This document shows positions 22,483-34,570 of a stretch of 64,000 bases of DNA, one piece after another. The translations under genes and the position numbers were made by a program. The stretch is from Salminus brasiliensis (lineage: Eukaryota > Chordata > Actinopteri > Characiformes > Bryconidae): contig NC_132898.1 in assembly GCF_030463535.1 (NCBI RefSeq), forward strand, positions 23,886,162 to 23,950,161. The letters are read 5' to 3'. The first letter of the stretch is position 1. Every line of letters begins with the position of its first letter. Under the pieces are notes generated by a model. The model made no database searches. It saw nothing but the letters and a program-made list of their open reading frames with translations, and was not told where the DNA came from.

Positions 22483-22734
22483 TCTGTAACTGCTGCTCTG
22501 GTCATGTTGACATAGCAGACATCAAATATGTCAGGAGAAACTGCTCTGGACTTTGATAATCAGCCATGCCAACACAGAAAGATGGAGGAGTGCCAAATTT
22601 ATTCCCGAAAATGAACAGCATCTGACAAAATACCAAATGTACACAGTCCTGCAAACAAAACATGCACTTTTGAACATCAGACTTTGCATCTTTTGGTCCA
22701 TAATTTTTAAATAATTATTTTCTTCCGCGTCCTT

Positions 22735-22940
22735 TTATTGAATGGATATTAACCAGCTGGCCAACACTCTGTAATAGTTTAGATTACCACAAACACATTT
22801 AAAAACATCGAACATGACATACAGAATCCATGCTGAACTCTGAAACCTCCCTCTAGCATCAAACAAGGCCTCCTGTAACAATGGGCTTCATAGCACTGGC
22901 TTTTGCAGTCAAACACACTTTCACACTTTCATACATATAT
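22735..22940 (-). repeat. Inverted copy of the 12.6-12.9 kb block between units B and C
   Basis: The reverse complement matches 12650-12880 and 19140-19360 (the stretch with acaggaggccctgtttgatg and the ttggccagctggt end). It is more diverged than the direct copies, with an internal gap. It lies exactly between duplication units. Confidence 0.7.
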
Positions 22941-24226
22941 ACTGCATTTACCAGTTTCAGCTAATGTGCAATATTAAAATACATGGAACTGATCAGGGGG
23001 CAAAATACCTAGACTGAGAGATATCTAGAGATCTCTAGTAATGACAGACGTCCACAAGTTACACGTTCACAACCACCTGGGGTGGGGGGCAGCCACCTTA
23101 GCACCCAAGAAGCAGTTGGGGGTTAAGGTGCCCATCTCAAGGACACATCAGCCATGAATGCTGAAGGAGAAGAAGCTGCTGCTCCTCCACTTGCAACTAT
23201 GAGATCTAAGGGAATAGAACCAGTAACTTTCTGGTCCCAGGCCGTCTTCTCTAATGCTCACAACTAAGAGTCCTGAACATCTGGATTCTAGAATCAATCA
23301 CTTTTGGACCAGAATGACTTAATTCTATTCTTCTGCTGATGTTCAGGTCGTCAGTCATTAGTTCATTTATGGATGGAAGCACATTTGGAACTAGAGCAGT
23401 GTTTTCTCTTTAGGAAAAACACAGAATGGACAGAAGCTTAACAGATCCCACTTCCAGGCAGTTGCTTGGCTGTTGCTACATAGGCAATACAGTGAAGAGA
23501 TTGGATCAGATCTGACTTAATAGGGCCGCTACTGACTGAAGGCAGCAAGCACACAACCATCTGGGGCAGTGGGCAGCCACCTGAGCACCCAGCGAGCAGT
23601 TGGCGGTTAGGGGCCTTGCTTAAGGGCACCTCAACCATAAATGTTAAGGGAAGAGAAGGTCCAGATCAAACCAGTGACCTTCTGTTCCTGAGCCACCTCT
23701 AACCTTTAGGCCACAACTGCCTAGTTTTAATAATCTGGCCATTTAGTGCAGAATTAGTGTTTCTCACTTTTTATTAACTTAAAAAAAGCTTTGCTCCTCT
23801 GGTCATGTTTACACAGTTCGGTACACAAAACCCCCACTTATGGACATCTGACCTCATCTCGTGGCCCAGAAAACTCTGGTTTAATATTATTAGACTTAAA
23901 ACCCACAGCAGCAAATATACTTATTTTAGATAAACTGAAGCAACAGTGAGTGTCTAAGACAGAAGCTGTTAGTTGCAAACATACAGCATAAACAGAGATA
24001 ATACAGGCTGTGTTACAGAGCATGTGTACGCAACAGTGTCTAGTTTAGAGCAGCTTTACAGAATGAGGTTAATGATCTTTCTGTACTACGGTGATGGTAA
24101 GTCTGAATAGCCCCTTTAACACATTCATTTTGTTTCTGGAATACCTAGACACCAGTTCCACCAAAGCCTGGACAGGTCACCTGAGATTTCGCCAGTTGTT
24201 CAGTTCCACCCTCACTCTTGTTTAAA

Positions 24227-24636
24227 GCACTTTATTAGGAACACCTGTACTCCTCCTTGTTCATTTGGAGGTGGTGAAAGGGTGTTGAGCAGGTTTGAGA
24301 TGTTAATACCAATCAATCATTGCTTGAATGCCACTGAATGACTATTCTGAGTGTTATTGCTGACCATGGTCATCCCTTCATGACCACAGTTGATGCATCT
24401 TCTGATGGCTCAGTGTTCTTTATCTGAATCCAGTAGCACACTTTTGAGATGTGGTAGAATGTGTTCCTGAAAAACCTGCAGGAACTACTTGATGTCAACA
24501 TGAACCAGAACATCGAAGGAACGTTTCCAACATCTTGTAGAATTGATGTCATGAGCGACTGAGGCTGTTTTGGGAGCAAAAGGAGGTCAGTATTAGTGAA
24601 GTGTTCCTAATAAAGTGCTCAGTGAGTGTATATGGA
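24227..24636 (+). mobile_element. Tc1-derived MITE, copy C
   Basis: Third copy within the duplicated block, with a short internal deletion near 24406 relative to copies A and B. Confidence 0.75.
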
Positions 24637-25642
24637 TCCGAGAAAGACAATGACCTCTGCATAACTGCCAATAGAGTGGAACATTTTCACGATTTTTCCT
24701 TTTACAGAGACTTTAGTTTAGTGTTGGAGTATTTTGTAGGAGGGGCTTCTGCTGTGCTTGTAGGAGGGGCTTCTGCTTTTTTTTTGGTGTAGTTTCAGTT
24801 TTCATCTAGAAAAACCTTGGAGGCCCACAATGCTGGAATGTTATTGGTAAAAGTATCCAGATCACGTCCTGGCTGTCAGCCATGCTACACTCGCTAGTGT
24901 TGCAGAGTGTCCTGTTAGCTTAGCTTGCTAGCAATTTTAAAACCGGTATGAAAAAATAAAATTAAATAAATTCTATTGGCTATAGAAAAACAAAACACGT
25001 TACTTACACCCTGTACAGTGATTATTCAGAGTGTCCGCATGCTGAATGAATAACGTGTGTGAACGTTCAGAGGGTGTGATGTTTTTTCAATTGTTTTTTC
25101 AAAATTTTCAATTTTGTTTATTTTCATATGACCCAACAAAGAAGAGGATATGCCAGGTAACCAGCCGGTTGACTTGCCCACTTAGGGTAATTCTAGACAT
25201 GAACTAACAAGTATTACAGCACAGTCACTGTAATACAATATAACTAGAATATAATCAGGTTTACTTTTACAGGAGTAAAATGTAATGTTTATAGCTAACT
25301 GCCCTTCTAGACAGCTATAGCTTTAGCTGTTCAATGCACACTGTTCCTTAGTGAGGTTCAGCCATGATGACTTTAGCAGAAACAATGTGTACTACTAGCT
25401 CATATCTTAAGTTAATCGTTTAAAGAACATGCCAATCTGACAGTAAAACATAGAAAATTGAGTCTAGCAAGGAAATTGGTGATATAATGCAGTGCAGTGC
25501 GTATACTGAGCTAATGTTAGCATCCAATTCTGTTTACCCCAACTGGGCAACTCAACTGAGCAGTCAGCAAGACCCAACTACTGAAACTAATGAAGTTTTA
25601 CACATCACTTCTAAATTCCACATTGAGCACTTTGACTGTCTC

Positions 25643-27307
25643 TTATTTCATAGGGTGGAGCAGGAAGCCACTGAAAGTGCTGTGCTTGTCAAGGAAGGAG
25701 ATGTGTGAATTTTTCCACAGCCTGATGTAGACGCGGTCCCCTGGCTTCAGCAGCAGAGTGGCAGCGTTAAAGTTGTTGTCCTCGCCGTCGGTTATAGATG
25801 GCTGGTCCCAGACAGACACAATGTGGTCCTCATTTTTATACAGCGCTGAACTCATTGCAGATGATCCCCCAGCGAAACAGTTAAAGGCAAAGAAGTAGAG
25901 TCCTTTCACTGGCGCTGTGAATACCCCTAGGAGGAATGAAAGATACATGAACACCATGATGCTTTTATGTCCTTCTTTGGACACACATTTCACATATTAC
26001 GTCTAAATGTGGGAGGTAAGTTCACTTGGTTAACTTGGTTAACAGTCATTGGTATGTGACCCATATTTATCTTTGCAAACCTAAAAAAACTCCTGAAGAA
26101 CTCAAGTATAAACAGGGGTACGATGCGTCTTGGAGACCACATAACATCCGTAGTGTGATCAATACCTGCACTTGTATTCCCTTGAAAGCATTTTCCAAGA
26201 CGCACACTATATCAACCATGAATGCTGTTTCTCCACTTTCAACTAGGGGATGTAAGGGAATAGAACCAGTGACCTTCTGGTTGCAGGCCGGCTTCTCTAA
26301 CATTCAGAACTCAGAGTCCTGAACATCTAGAGTTAAATGCAGGAGCTTGATTGTCTCACCAGTTGTTGAGTTGAAACCTTCCCCAACGTTTGTTTCCACA
26401 TGTTTGAAGACCAGCGTCCTGGGTGTGGTAAAGGGGCCAATGTGTCCATGTTTGCCTGCAACCTCTAGAGCTGCGGTGAACGCTATTTTAGGAGGACCTG
26501 TAGAAAAGAGAAAAAAGTGTGTATGAGTTTTGAGCGATACAGAGAACTGTTTGGTTTCTTGGTTCGGTTCTTTGGTCGGGTAAACACACCATGCTACACC
26601 TTGGGCGTGTTTTTAAAGAATCCTTACATAGTTTTTGTAAGGGCCATTTAATCATTGCCTCTCCTGGTGGAAAATGCCTGTGTTAAAGAACCTTGCGTCT
26701 TGATTTGATTTGCTTTTCAAAGGTTCTGTAGACGATTCTTTCTGCCAATAGATGTTGCACTAGAGCACCAGGTTTGGAGCAGAAGAGCAGGTTAGCCTTG
26801 ATGCTAACAGCTGGGTTTAGCAGAGTTGGACTAGGATGTCTGCAAAGCTACCAGCCAGGCATAGCAGTGTTGGAGCACTTTAACAGTGTTGTATGGTAGA
26901 ATACAAATTGATAGTATGGTAATACACTACTATGGAGTATGGTAGTATACTAGTATGATGGTATGATTGTATACTAACATGCTAGTATAGTGGTACAGTA
27001 ATTTAGTAGTATACTTATGTTAGTACAGTAGTTTAGTAAGAAGGTAGTATGGAAGTACAGTATAACATGACAGTACAGTAGTATGCAGGTCTGTCCTCAT
27101 GCCTCAGTGAAAAATCAATGAAATGATCCAAAATGAAGAACAGAAAATACCTTCCTGGAGAGTTTTCACCTCCTCTCTCAGCTGGGCGACAGAGGTTTTC
27201 AGCGCCAAAATCTCATTCAGGATGTTAATAGTTGGAACGAGGGGGTCCTGAGTGCGCACTGCAGAGAGAGCGCACAGTCCCAGCAGGAGCACTTTCAAAA
27301 ACACCAT
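25643..27307 (-). CDS. Secreted C1q-domain protein, copy C
   Basis: Exons 27151-27307 (ATG at 27307), 26360-26497 and 25643-25926, the same structure, phases and 192-aa length as copy B. Differences seen from B: Q5 to K, F14 to L and C18 to R in the signal peptide, and E to Q in the WDEPSIT stretch. The signal peptide, heptad coiled coil and gC1q domain are all intact. It is likely an active paralogue, or a nearly redundant one, from a recent tandem duplication. An AATAAA on this strand lies near 25115. Confidence 0.88.
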
Positions 27308-27354
27308 CGTTCTCCTCAGATCAGAACTCTCTGAACTGTTGTAGAGAAGACCCG

Positions 27355-27361
27355 TTTTATA
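27355..27361 (-). promoter_or_regulatory. TATA box of C1q copy C
   Basis: TATAAAA on the minus strand at the same distance from the ATG as in copy B. Confidence 0.6.
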
Positions 27362-27464
27362 TCTGTAACTGCTGCTCTGGTCATGTTGACATAGCAGACA
27401 TCAAATATGTCAGGAGAAACTGCTCTGGACTTTGATAATCAGCCATGCAAACACAGAAAGATGG

Positions 27465-27785
27465 AAGGGATGTTAAGGGAAGAGATGGTGCAGATCAAAC
27501 CAGTGACCTTCTTTTCCCGGGACACCTCTACACTTTAGGCCACAACTGCCTGGTTTTAATAATCTGGCCATTTAATTCAGAATTGGTGTTTCTCACTTTT
27601 TATTAACTGAAAAAAAGCTTTGCTCCTCTGGTCATGTTTACACAGTTCGGTACACAAAACCCCCACTTATGGACATCTGACCTCATCTTATAGCCCAAAA
27701 CACTCTAGTTTAATATTATTAGGATTTAAACCTACAGCAGCAAACACACTTATCTTAGATAAACTGAAGCAACAGTGGGTTGTAT
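27465..27785. repeat. Partial fourth duplication unit
   Basis: Matches 17410-17715 and 23643-23950 (SINE-like tail, cacaactgcctggttttaat, acagttcggtacacaaaacc) but diverges after about 27785. It carries no C1q exon. Confidence 0.75.
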
Positions 27786-28119
27786 GTCAGGAATGTATGT
27801 CACAGCATGCACACATTGGCCATAGTGCAAACCGAGATTGGCAGGCCTGACAAAGATAGCTGACCTAGAGATGACGTCTCAAGTATTTTAGAACAACTCT
27901 TGGCCCCAGATTCCTCCTGGATTCTCCCAGACAGCATATAAGTGTTCAATTCCATCACCAGCGCACCTGATCTAACATCCCTAAGCACTGATTTACCAAA
28001 CCAGGTGTTGGCTGATAGCTACAAATACTACTAGACTCCCATGAGGACAGCTTTGGAGATGTTTTAATGAACACAGTGAATTACAACCATGACTTTCTGT
28101 ATGAATGTTGTATGAACAT

Positions 28120-28860
28120 CTACATATAGGGGAAAATGATTCCATTGGATTTCCATTTGAAATCAGCTCCACCTACCATAATTTTCTCTCCATACTTTGT
28201 TAGCCTCCTTTCACCCTGTTCTTCAATGGTCACCACCCCACAGGACCACCGCAGAGCAGGTAGTATTTGTGTGATGGGTAATTCTCTGCACTGCAGTGAC
28301 ACTGACATGTTGGTGGTGTGTTAGTGTGTGTGGTGCTGGTACGAGTGGATTAGACACAGCAGTGCTTAAGAAGGAGTGCTTAAACACTGTGTCTGTCCAC
28401 TCACTGTCCACTCCATTAGACACTCCTACCTAGTTGGTCTGGTCCACCTTGTAGATGTAAAGTCAGAGACAGAGGCTCATCTGTTGCTGGACAGTTTGTG
28501 TTGGTTATCCTCTAGTCTGTCATCGGTGCCCACAGGAGGCTGTTGGCTGGATATTTCTGGTTGGTGGACTGTTCTCAGTCTAGCAGTGAGGCTGAGGTGC
28601 TCAAACACTCCACACTGGAGTGTCTGATCCACTCATACCAGCACAACACACAGTACAACCCATACCATTTCAGTATCACTGCAGTGCTGAGAATGGCCCA
28701 CCACCCAAATACTCCCTGCCCTGTGAGGTCCTGAGCATTTAAGAACAGGGTGAAAGGAGGCTAACAACGTATGCTGAGGAACAGATGGACTACAGTCTGG
28801 AATTATAGAACTACAAAGTGCTCCTATATGAAATAATGGGCCAAGTTTGTGACATGCTCA
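28120..28860. mobile_element. Foldback element with long inverted repeats
   Basis: The two halves are reverse complements over several hundred bases: for example gttagcctcctttcaccctg at 28199 against cagggtgaaaggaggctaac at 28747, and actgcagtgacactgacatg against its inverse near 28678. It is a widespread non-coding fish element. No transposase; class unassigned. Confidence 0.75.
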
Positions 28861-29254
28861 TTATCGTGACGTTTTGAGTGGAGGTCACATGTTAAAATAC
28901 TGAAACAGTTAAAAGACAGCAGTACATTGAGAACCACCACAGTGTCTTTTTGAATTAACCCATACCGTACATATTTTGAGGTCAAGCTGAATCACTGTAG
29001 ATGATCTGGACTAGATATCACCCCTGATCAAACCAGCACATCAAATTACCACAATGTGTCTATCTTTATATCAAGCTTATCTTCTTATTCATTTAATTTC
29101 TTTACATGTTAAAGGTCCAAAAAATACAGCCATTATATAAGGTATTAAAAAATTACTTGCATAAACAACAACAACAAACAAGGATGTTAACTTACAGCGA
29201 AACCCACTGATCTGTCAGGATTGTAACTCAGTGGTTCAGAGCGGGGTGTTGGTG

Positions 29255-29720
29255 TGAAATCTGGTTCACTGTAGAAAAACTTCCCAACTCTGATTTCTTT
29301 ACAGTGGTGATGAATGGAACCAGGCGTTGGTCGCCATGACTACAAATATACTACACAAATATAGTCATTAATTTACTATCCAAACCCATCTGTGAACCTA
29401 CGAGTCAACAGAGTTGTATATGAAATGGTGATGGTGGTAAAATAGTGTCAAATCTGAAAGAATATGTCTTCTTTGGGGACTACTTTGCCTCAAAATGCCC
29501 TGCACGTATCCCTCCTCCTCATGGGTGGATTTTAAAAATGCTGCTATCCCAAAACTCCATGGTAAAAAAAAAACAGTGTCTCAGGCATCAGGCAGTGTAT
29601 TCATAATCATTTGGTGTTTTCAGTGAGGAAGCGTTTAGGGGTTCAGACGTTTCGTTCCATTCACTGCCACTGTGAGCAATCCTGACTGGGTGAGTTGCTC
29701 TAGAACGGAGCTCTGACAAA
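29255..29720 (-). repeat. Interspersed repeat family R1, inverted copy
   Basis: Shares, in inverse orientation, the body of 34100-34570: atttgccactattt, gtggagggatacatgcaggg and the end with ccattcaccaccact. Other pieces are at 51170-51560 and 63285-63470. Non-coding, MITE-sized, unclassified. Confidence 0.6.
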
Positions 29721-30145
29721 CAGTGTGAACGAGGAGGAGTGAAAAGGGGATTGGCAGCAGAGTTAATGTTTGTAGAAGATGTATAATCATCTATATTGTC
29801 AGTAGTGCGTGTATTATTCTTCTTATTAGAGCTGGTATAAGTGCCTTACTTACAGAACTCATACAGTTGATACTTTATCCATTAATATAGGCTGGATAGG
29901 CTGGATTGAGATCTCAAATCCACATAGAAGTTAATTGTTCCTGTTATAAAATCTTTGGTGCATATACAGTGTACTAAATTCCCATGGTTCTCCTACACAC
30001 CACTTGGGGGTGCTACAACGACCAACAACCACAGTTTAAGAAACTGCTACAGCAGTAAGACATTAAGGCCATTTGTAGTGCTACATGCAGTGACACATGC
30101 AAAGTTCCTCCAGTGCCTCCTTTCCAGTTCATTCTCCGGTGAACT

Positions 30146-31164
30146 TCATCGGCCCTTCAGAAAGGCACCCAGCATGCGGTCAGTCTTGTCCGACAGCCAG
30201 TATCCCACCACGGCTGCAACTGCCCCCATGAAGATGGAGGTGAAGACCATGTCTCCTTTGGCAGCCAGTGTGGCCAGAGCGCACAACACCACGCCGAAGA
30301 ACATCTGCTTCAGCACCTCCACCTCCTCGTCCTGGAGGTCATCCAGAAGACTCTGCTCCTGACCCTCTGTGCAGATGGACAGTGAAAGAGGGAGAGAGAC
30401 AGAGAGAAAGACAGAGAGAGAAAGAGAAATGTTTAGAACATCAGAGGAGCTCACATTCAGTAATAATAATAATAATAATGATAATAATAATAATCATCAT
30501 CATAATCATAATAAATAATGTTGTGGATTAAGAAGGTGTGTAAAAAAAGTTTAGGTTGAGGATCCACAGCACAGAGGTAAATGGTCCATATCATAATAAA
30601 AAATTAAAGGGTTCATCTAAAAATATTTTTAGGTTCATTTCCAATATATATGTAGGTTCATGAACCAAAACAGCCGTAGTTATTTTTAATACTTAGAATT
30701 AGACAGGCTGTATCCATTTTAAATGCATGTGTACAGCTGTCCATGAGGGGTGAGTATTTACTGCAGTGGAGTAAAAGTGGATGACACTCCTCAGCTGTAG
30801 GAGGAGCCCAGAAACAAACATAGCAATGCTGCTTTAACCATGTGTACAAAGTCCTGAGCTGTTAGCTGACTGCTCCATTGCTTGTTTACAGTAAACGTGA
30901 TGTGCAGATCTGAGTGGGTCAGTGTTATGGGTCACAGGCTTTACGAGGAAGTAGAATCTGTGGTCTAATAAAGTAGAACCTGTGGCCTGACCTGGCGGCT
31001 GACTCCTCACACACACCCCATCTCGGCGTGTGAAGCCTGGCGCACACTGGCAGTGGAAGGACCCCTCCGTATTCACACACAGGGCGTTTATATCAGAACA
31101 GGCCAACACCTCCACACTGCACTCATCTACATCTGAAACACACAGTTCAGCCCGGTCAGATCAG

Positions 31165-31203
<39 letters not shown>

Positions 31204-31521
31204 ACAGATCTGAACACAGCATTAATACACACTGTAACCCAGTTATAAAGTGAGAACTGACTCTGAGTGAGAATGAGAAGTGAGATTTTTTTTACTTTTA
31301 TTTAAAGTTATTACTTTAAATAAAAGGAAAATAATAATAATTTTTATTGATACAGAAATAATAATAATAACAATATCAACAATTTACAATATAACAAAAT
31401 AACAATGTCTTATTATTAGTATTATTATTATAGTAATTATTGTATTCCTTTATTAATTTACATACACAAATTAAGTATTATACAATTATTACTTTCATCG
31501 TCATAATCATTCTTCTTCTGA

Positions 31522-31555
<34 letters not shown>

Positions 31556-31763
31556 GTAATTACTTTAATTACTACAGAATTGTAATTAATCAATGAACTG
31601 CCACTACAAATAAAATTGATATATGTTAAATAAGAAAATAAATAAATAAATGCATAACACACTCACCTACGCACTTCACACCCACTGATGTGTAACCAAG
31701 GGCACATTTCTTACAGCGAGCAGGACCACCGCCCATGCAACCCACGCAAGCACCGTCACAACC

Positions 31764-31834
<71 letters not shown>

Positions 31835-32327
31835 AGGGAGGGAAGGGAGGTGTGAGAGAGGGAGATAAAAGTAACTGCCTTGTATTTTGGTAAAAACAAA
31901 ACAATGATCAGATCTACAGTTTGTTTATACGTGGGTGTGTGAGTATGAGTGTGAGTGTTTGAGGGAGAAAAGGGGGAGCGATACTTACTTCTACACTCGT
32001 ATGAGGAGTGTGTGTTGAAACAGTATGTGTTTGAGGGGCACTTGTCCAGCTCTGTGCCGCACTCGTCGATATCTGCACACACACACACACACACACACAC
32101 GTGTGAAGATACACTAACACTCCTGTTGAGAGATATAAACACACAAACACACTCCACTCACCCACACACACGTTGTCATGGAGGGTGAATCCTGGCTGAC
32201 ACTGCAGGCACTGGTCTCTTGCAGGTCCTCCACATGCTTTACAGTGGTCAGAACAGTTGTTCTCAAGGGTCAGTCCATGCAGGACCAATGCAAAGCCCAG
32301 TAACCATGACAACCAACAGCCCAACAT
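30146..32327 (-). CDS. creld1: CRELD1-like protein lacking the WE domain
   Basis: Coding exons 32162-32327 (ATG 32327, nine nt after an acceptor), 31989-32072, 31667-31762, 30992-31132 and 30146-30366: 708 nt, 235 aa, phases consistent. Order: signal peptide about 1-19; cysteine-rich furin-like repeat 24-55; calcium-binding EGF 56-83 (DIDECGTELDKC, NTHSSYECR); furin-like repeat 84-115 (GCMGGGPARCKKC); calcium-binding EGF 116-155 (DVDEC, CVNTEGSFHCQCAPGF); acidic linker; two membrane segments about 183-199 and 202-219 around AAKGDMVFT; end KGR. The C-terminal hairpin (QMFFGVVLCALATLAAKG) is characteristic of CRELD1, an ER/cell-surface protein linked to heart-valve development. Human CRELD1 has a WE domain and further EGF region before this; none is visible here. 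It lies just downstream of il17rc on the same strand, as in human. Confidence 0.85.
31766..31850. repeat. (GA)n microsatellite at a creld1 splice acceptor
   Basis: Pure GA, then GGGA units. On the gene strand it is (CT)n running directly into the acceptor ctctag of the exon at 31667-31762, and it appears to serve as the polypyrimidine tract. Confidence 0.85.
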
Positions 32328-32404
32328 TATCTCCTGGATTAAAAAGGCAGAAGAGGAGAAGAGTGCACAATTTCTCCTGTTTCCCAAGTGAAGTCAGTCA
32401 GCCA

Positions 32405-32965
32405 AAGACTAGAGATGTACATGGGTAAGGTTATGGGGGAGTAGAAGGGTATGGGTAAGAATGGATGGGCATGGGTATAGTTATGTGTATAGAAGCGTAC
32501 ACAGGTATGGATATGGGTATATATGGATATGGATGGGTACAAATGGCATAGTATAGATGGTATTGATGGGTATGGATACAGATTGGTATGGCTATAGATG
32601 TGTTTGGACGGGGATAGTTACAGATGTATGGATGGGTATAGATAGTGTAGACGGTATACATGGGTATGGGTATAGATGGCTATGGATGGCTATGGGTGCA
32701 GGGTGGGTATGAGTTTGGATGGGTATAGTTATAGGTGGTATGGATGGGTATAGACAGTATAGACGGTATACATGGGTATGGGTATAGATGGTATGGATGG
32801 CTATGGGTGCAGGGTGGGTATGAGTTTGGATGGGTATAGGTATAGATGGTTAGGTATATAGAAGGGTACGGACAGGTATGAATGGGTATAGATGGTTATG
32901 TGTATAGAAGGGTACAGACAGGTATGAACTGTATGGGTATAGATGGTATGGATGGGTGGGAAAAC
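32405..32965. repeat. Degenerate GGGTAT/GATGG minisatellite in creld1 intron 1
   Basis: Irregular repetition of atgggtatagatggtatgg with higher-order blocks (32640-32720 is echoed at 32750-32840, then 32870-32950). Slippage-type repeat without coding potential. Confidence 0.75.
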
Positions 32966-33009
32966 TTATCAAGAGAATACACAGCTAACTCAAAGGCGAT
33001 AGCAAAAAC

Positions 33010-33450
33010 ACAGGTCAAATGTTCCAAAGTTTGTGGACACCTGTTCATCCAGCATTTCTCCTAAAATCGAGCTTATTAATAATCAGTAAGAGTTTGCACA
33101 CAAGATTCTTAGAACATTGCTGTGAGGCAAGTTTGATTGCATTCAGCCCCACAAGCGCATCAATTCAGAGTTCAGGTCCTGGTGTTGGATGATTAGTTCT
33201 GACACTCCTATTCATCCCAAAGGAATTGGATAGAGCTCCATTACACTCCACTGCTTCAGAGTCTAATGCTGGTGGCCTTTGTACCCCTCCAGCCCACGCT
33301 CGGCATTGGGCTCGGTGACCTTGGGGTCATGTGCCAGAGCGCCCCGTTCCGTTAGTCAGCGCTTCTCTACAGAGATGATATGAACAGGGTGCACCTTAAA
33401 GCAGCTAAGCCCAGCCATTAGAGGCGCTGTCTGAAAACTTTTGGACAAAT
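33010..33450. mobile_element. MITE, 3357-3884 family, diverged copy
   Basis: Left end ccaaagtttgtggacacctg, right end aaaacttttggacaaatt, with body similarity in between. In creld1 intron 1. Confidence 0.6.
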
Positions 33451-33502
33451 TGTTGTCAACTTTCAATGCATTAGAAATAGTCTGAGCAGAGCACCAGCAC
33501 AT

Positions 33503-33506
<4 letters not shown>

Positions 33507-33550
<44 letters not shown>
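33507..33550. repeat. (CA)n microsatellite
   Basis: About 22 uninterrupted CA units between the MITE and the putative creld1 first exon. Confidence 0.95.
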
Positions 33551-33554
<4 letters not shown>

Positions 33555-33641
33555 AGGACTCCAGCTCAGTCTAATAATATCCCGAATGTTCTAGCGGAGA
33601 ACACCGCTTCAGCACTTCACCCACACACAGCCCTCTCCTAC

Positions 33642-33790
33642 CTCTGCGGAGGGTTCAATCCACGGGGGTTGAAGAGGGTCCTCGGGGGGCAAAATCCCAA
33701 ACAACCGCAACTTCAGCGTGCACGCGCTGCTCGTGCTGGGCACTGAGCGGGCGGAGCCTGTAGGACGTCCAGAAAGCAGCTCTATTAATA
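33642..33790 (-). promoter_or_regulatory. creld1: Putative creld1 promoter and non-coding first exon
   Basis: The minus strand shows a GC box (GGGCGG core at 33749-33754 on the plus strand), a GC-rich stretch and then a donor g|gtagga at 33642/33641. It would splice to the acceptor at 32334 (tttttaatccag). No start codon with a good open frame is seen in this exon. TSS position is inferred. Confidence 0.45.
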
Positions 33791-34099
33791 GCCGGGGGGC
33801 TTTGGGGCTTGATTTGGCTGAAGTAGCTCACTTGCTCTTAAAGCTGTCCACAAATAAACACTTCTAAATATAAAATGTAAAGCTTAGAAAGCTTATAAAG
33901 CTTATAAAGCTGCTCCAGGATAAAAAAAATCGACTCTAGCCTCTCTGGAAGGAGGGTAGAGGGCCACTGTTAGCCCAGTAAGACTGTCCCAGCAGTGGAG
34001 CAGCTTCAGCTAGCTAACCGTTTTGCTATATATGGTTAAAGAGGATGTCCACAAATATTTTTTATCTGCATAATTAAACGTTTATCATGTGAACAAAAG

Positions 34100-34570
34100 C
34101 ATTTAAAGTGGGGTTTGGGGGGGAAACACACTGTTCTAGAGAACTTGGCCCAATCAGATTAGTTCACAGTGGTAGTGAATGGGACCAGACGTCCGAAGAG
34201 CGCTTCATGCTTCTAAAAGCTCCCTTACTAAAAGTTATTACACCAAATAATTAAGAACACACCGCCTGATGCCTGAAAAAGCTGTTTAACCAAAGTTTCA
34301 GACACTTCAGAGTCTAAAACATACAGTTTTTTAAATAAATGTAAACATGGTGGAGGGATACATGCAGGGTGTGGTGAGGAATATAGTCCCCCCAGAAAAC
34401 GTGTTTCGTTTTTCAGATTTGCCACTATTTGACCATCATCAACATTATATATAAAATTTAGAGGATATGTGTAACTGCACTGGTGGGTTTGGGTTGTAAC
34501 TAAAATGGCTATATTTGTGTTGTACTCCTGGCAACGCCTGGTCCCATTCACCACCACTCTATAAAAAACA
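34100..34570 (+). repeat. Interspersed repeat family R1, longest copy
   Basis: Contains gtggagggatacatgcaggg and tttttcagatttgccactat, shared with 29255-29720 (inverted) and 51410-51560. Non-coding. The rest of 33.8-36.7 kb between creld1 and il17rc holds only repeats and AT-rich sequence. Confidence 0.6.

Larger units (their letters stand above)
16730..22560. repeat. Segmental duplication unit B (C1q gene array)
   Basis: Head-to-tail copy of unit C: for example 17205-17790 matches 23438-24023 at an offset of 6233, and 20764-22428 matches 25643-27307 at an offset of 4879. By eye identity is very high in exons and introns alike. Unit A (about 10425-14185) shares the MITE, the 12306-13090 block and the last C1q exon. 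Confidence 0.85.
22955..27440. repeat. Segmental duplication unit C
   Basis: Second full C1q-bearing unit. Relative to B it lacks about 1.35 kb (B 18860-20230); the junction at 25080-25110 is marked by repeated ttttcaa runs, suggesting deletion at microhomology. Confidence 0.85.
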
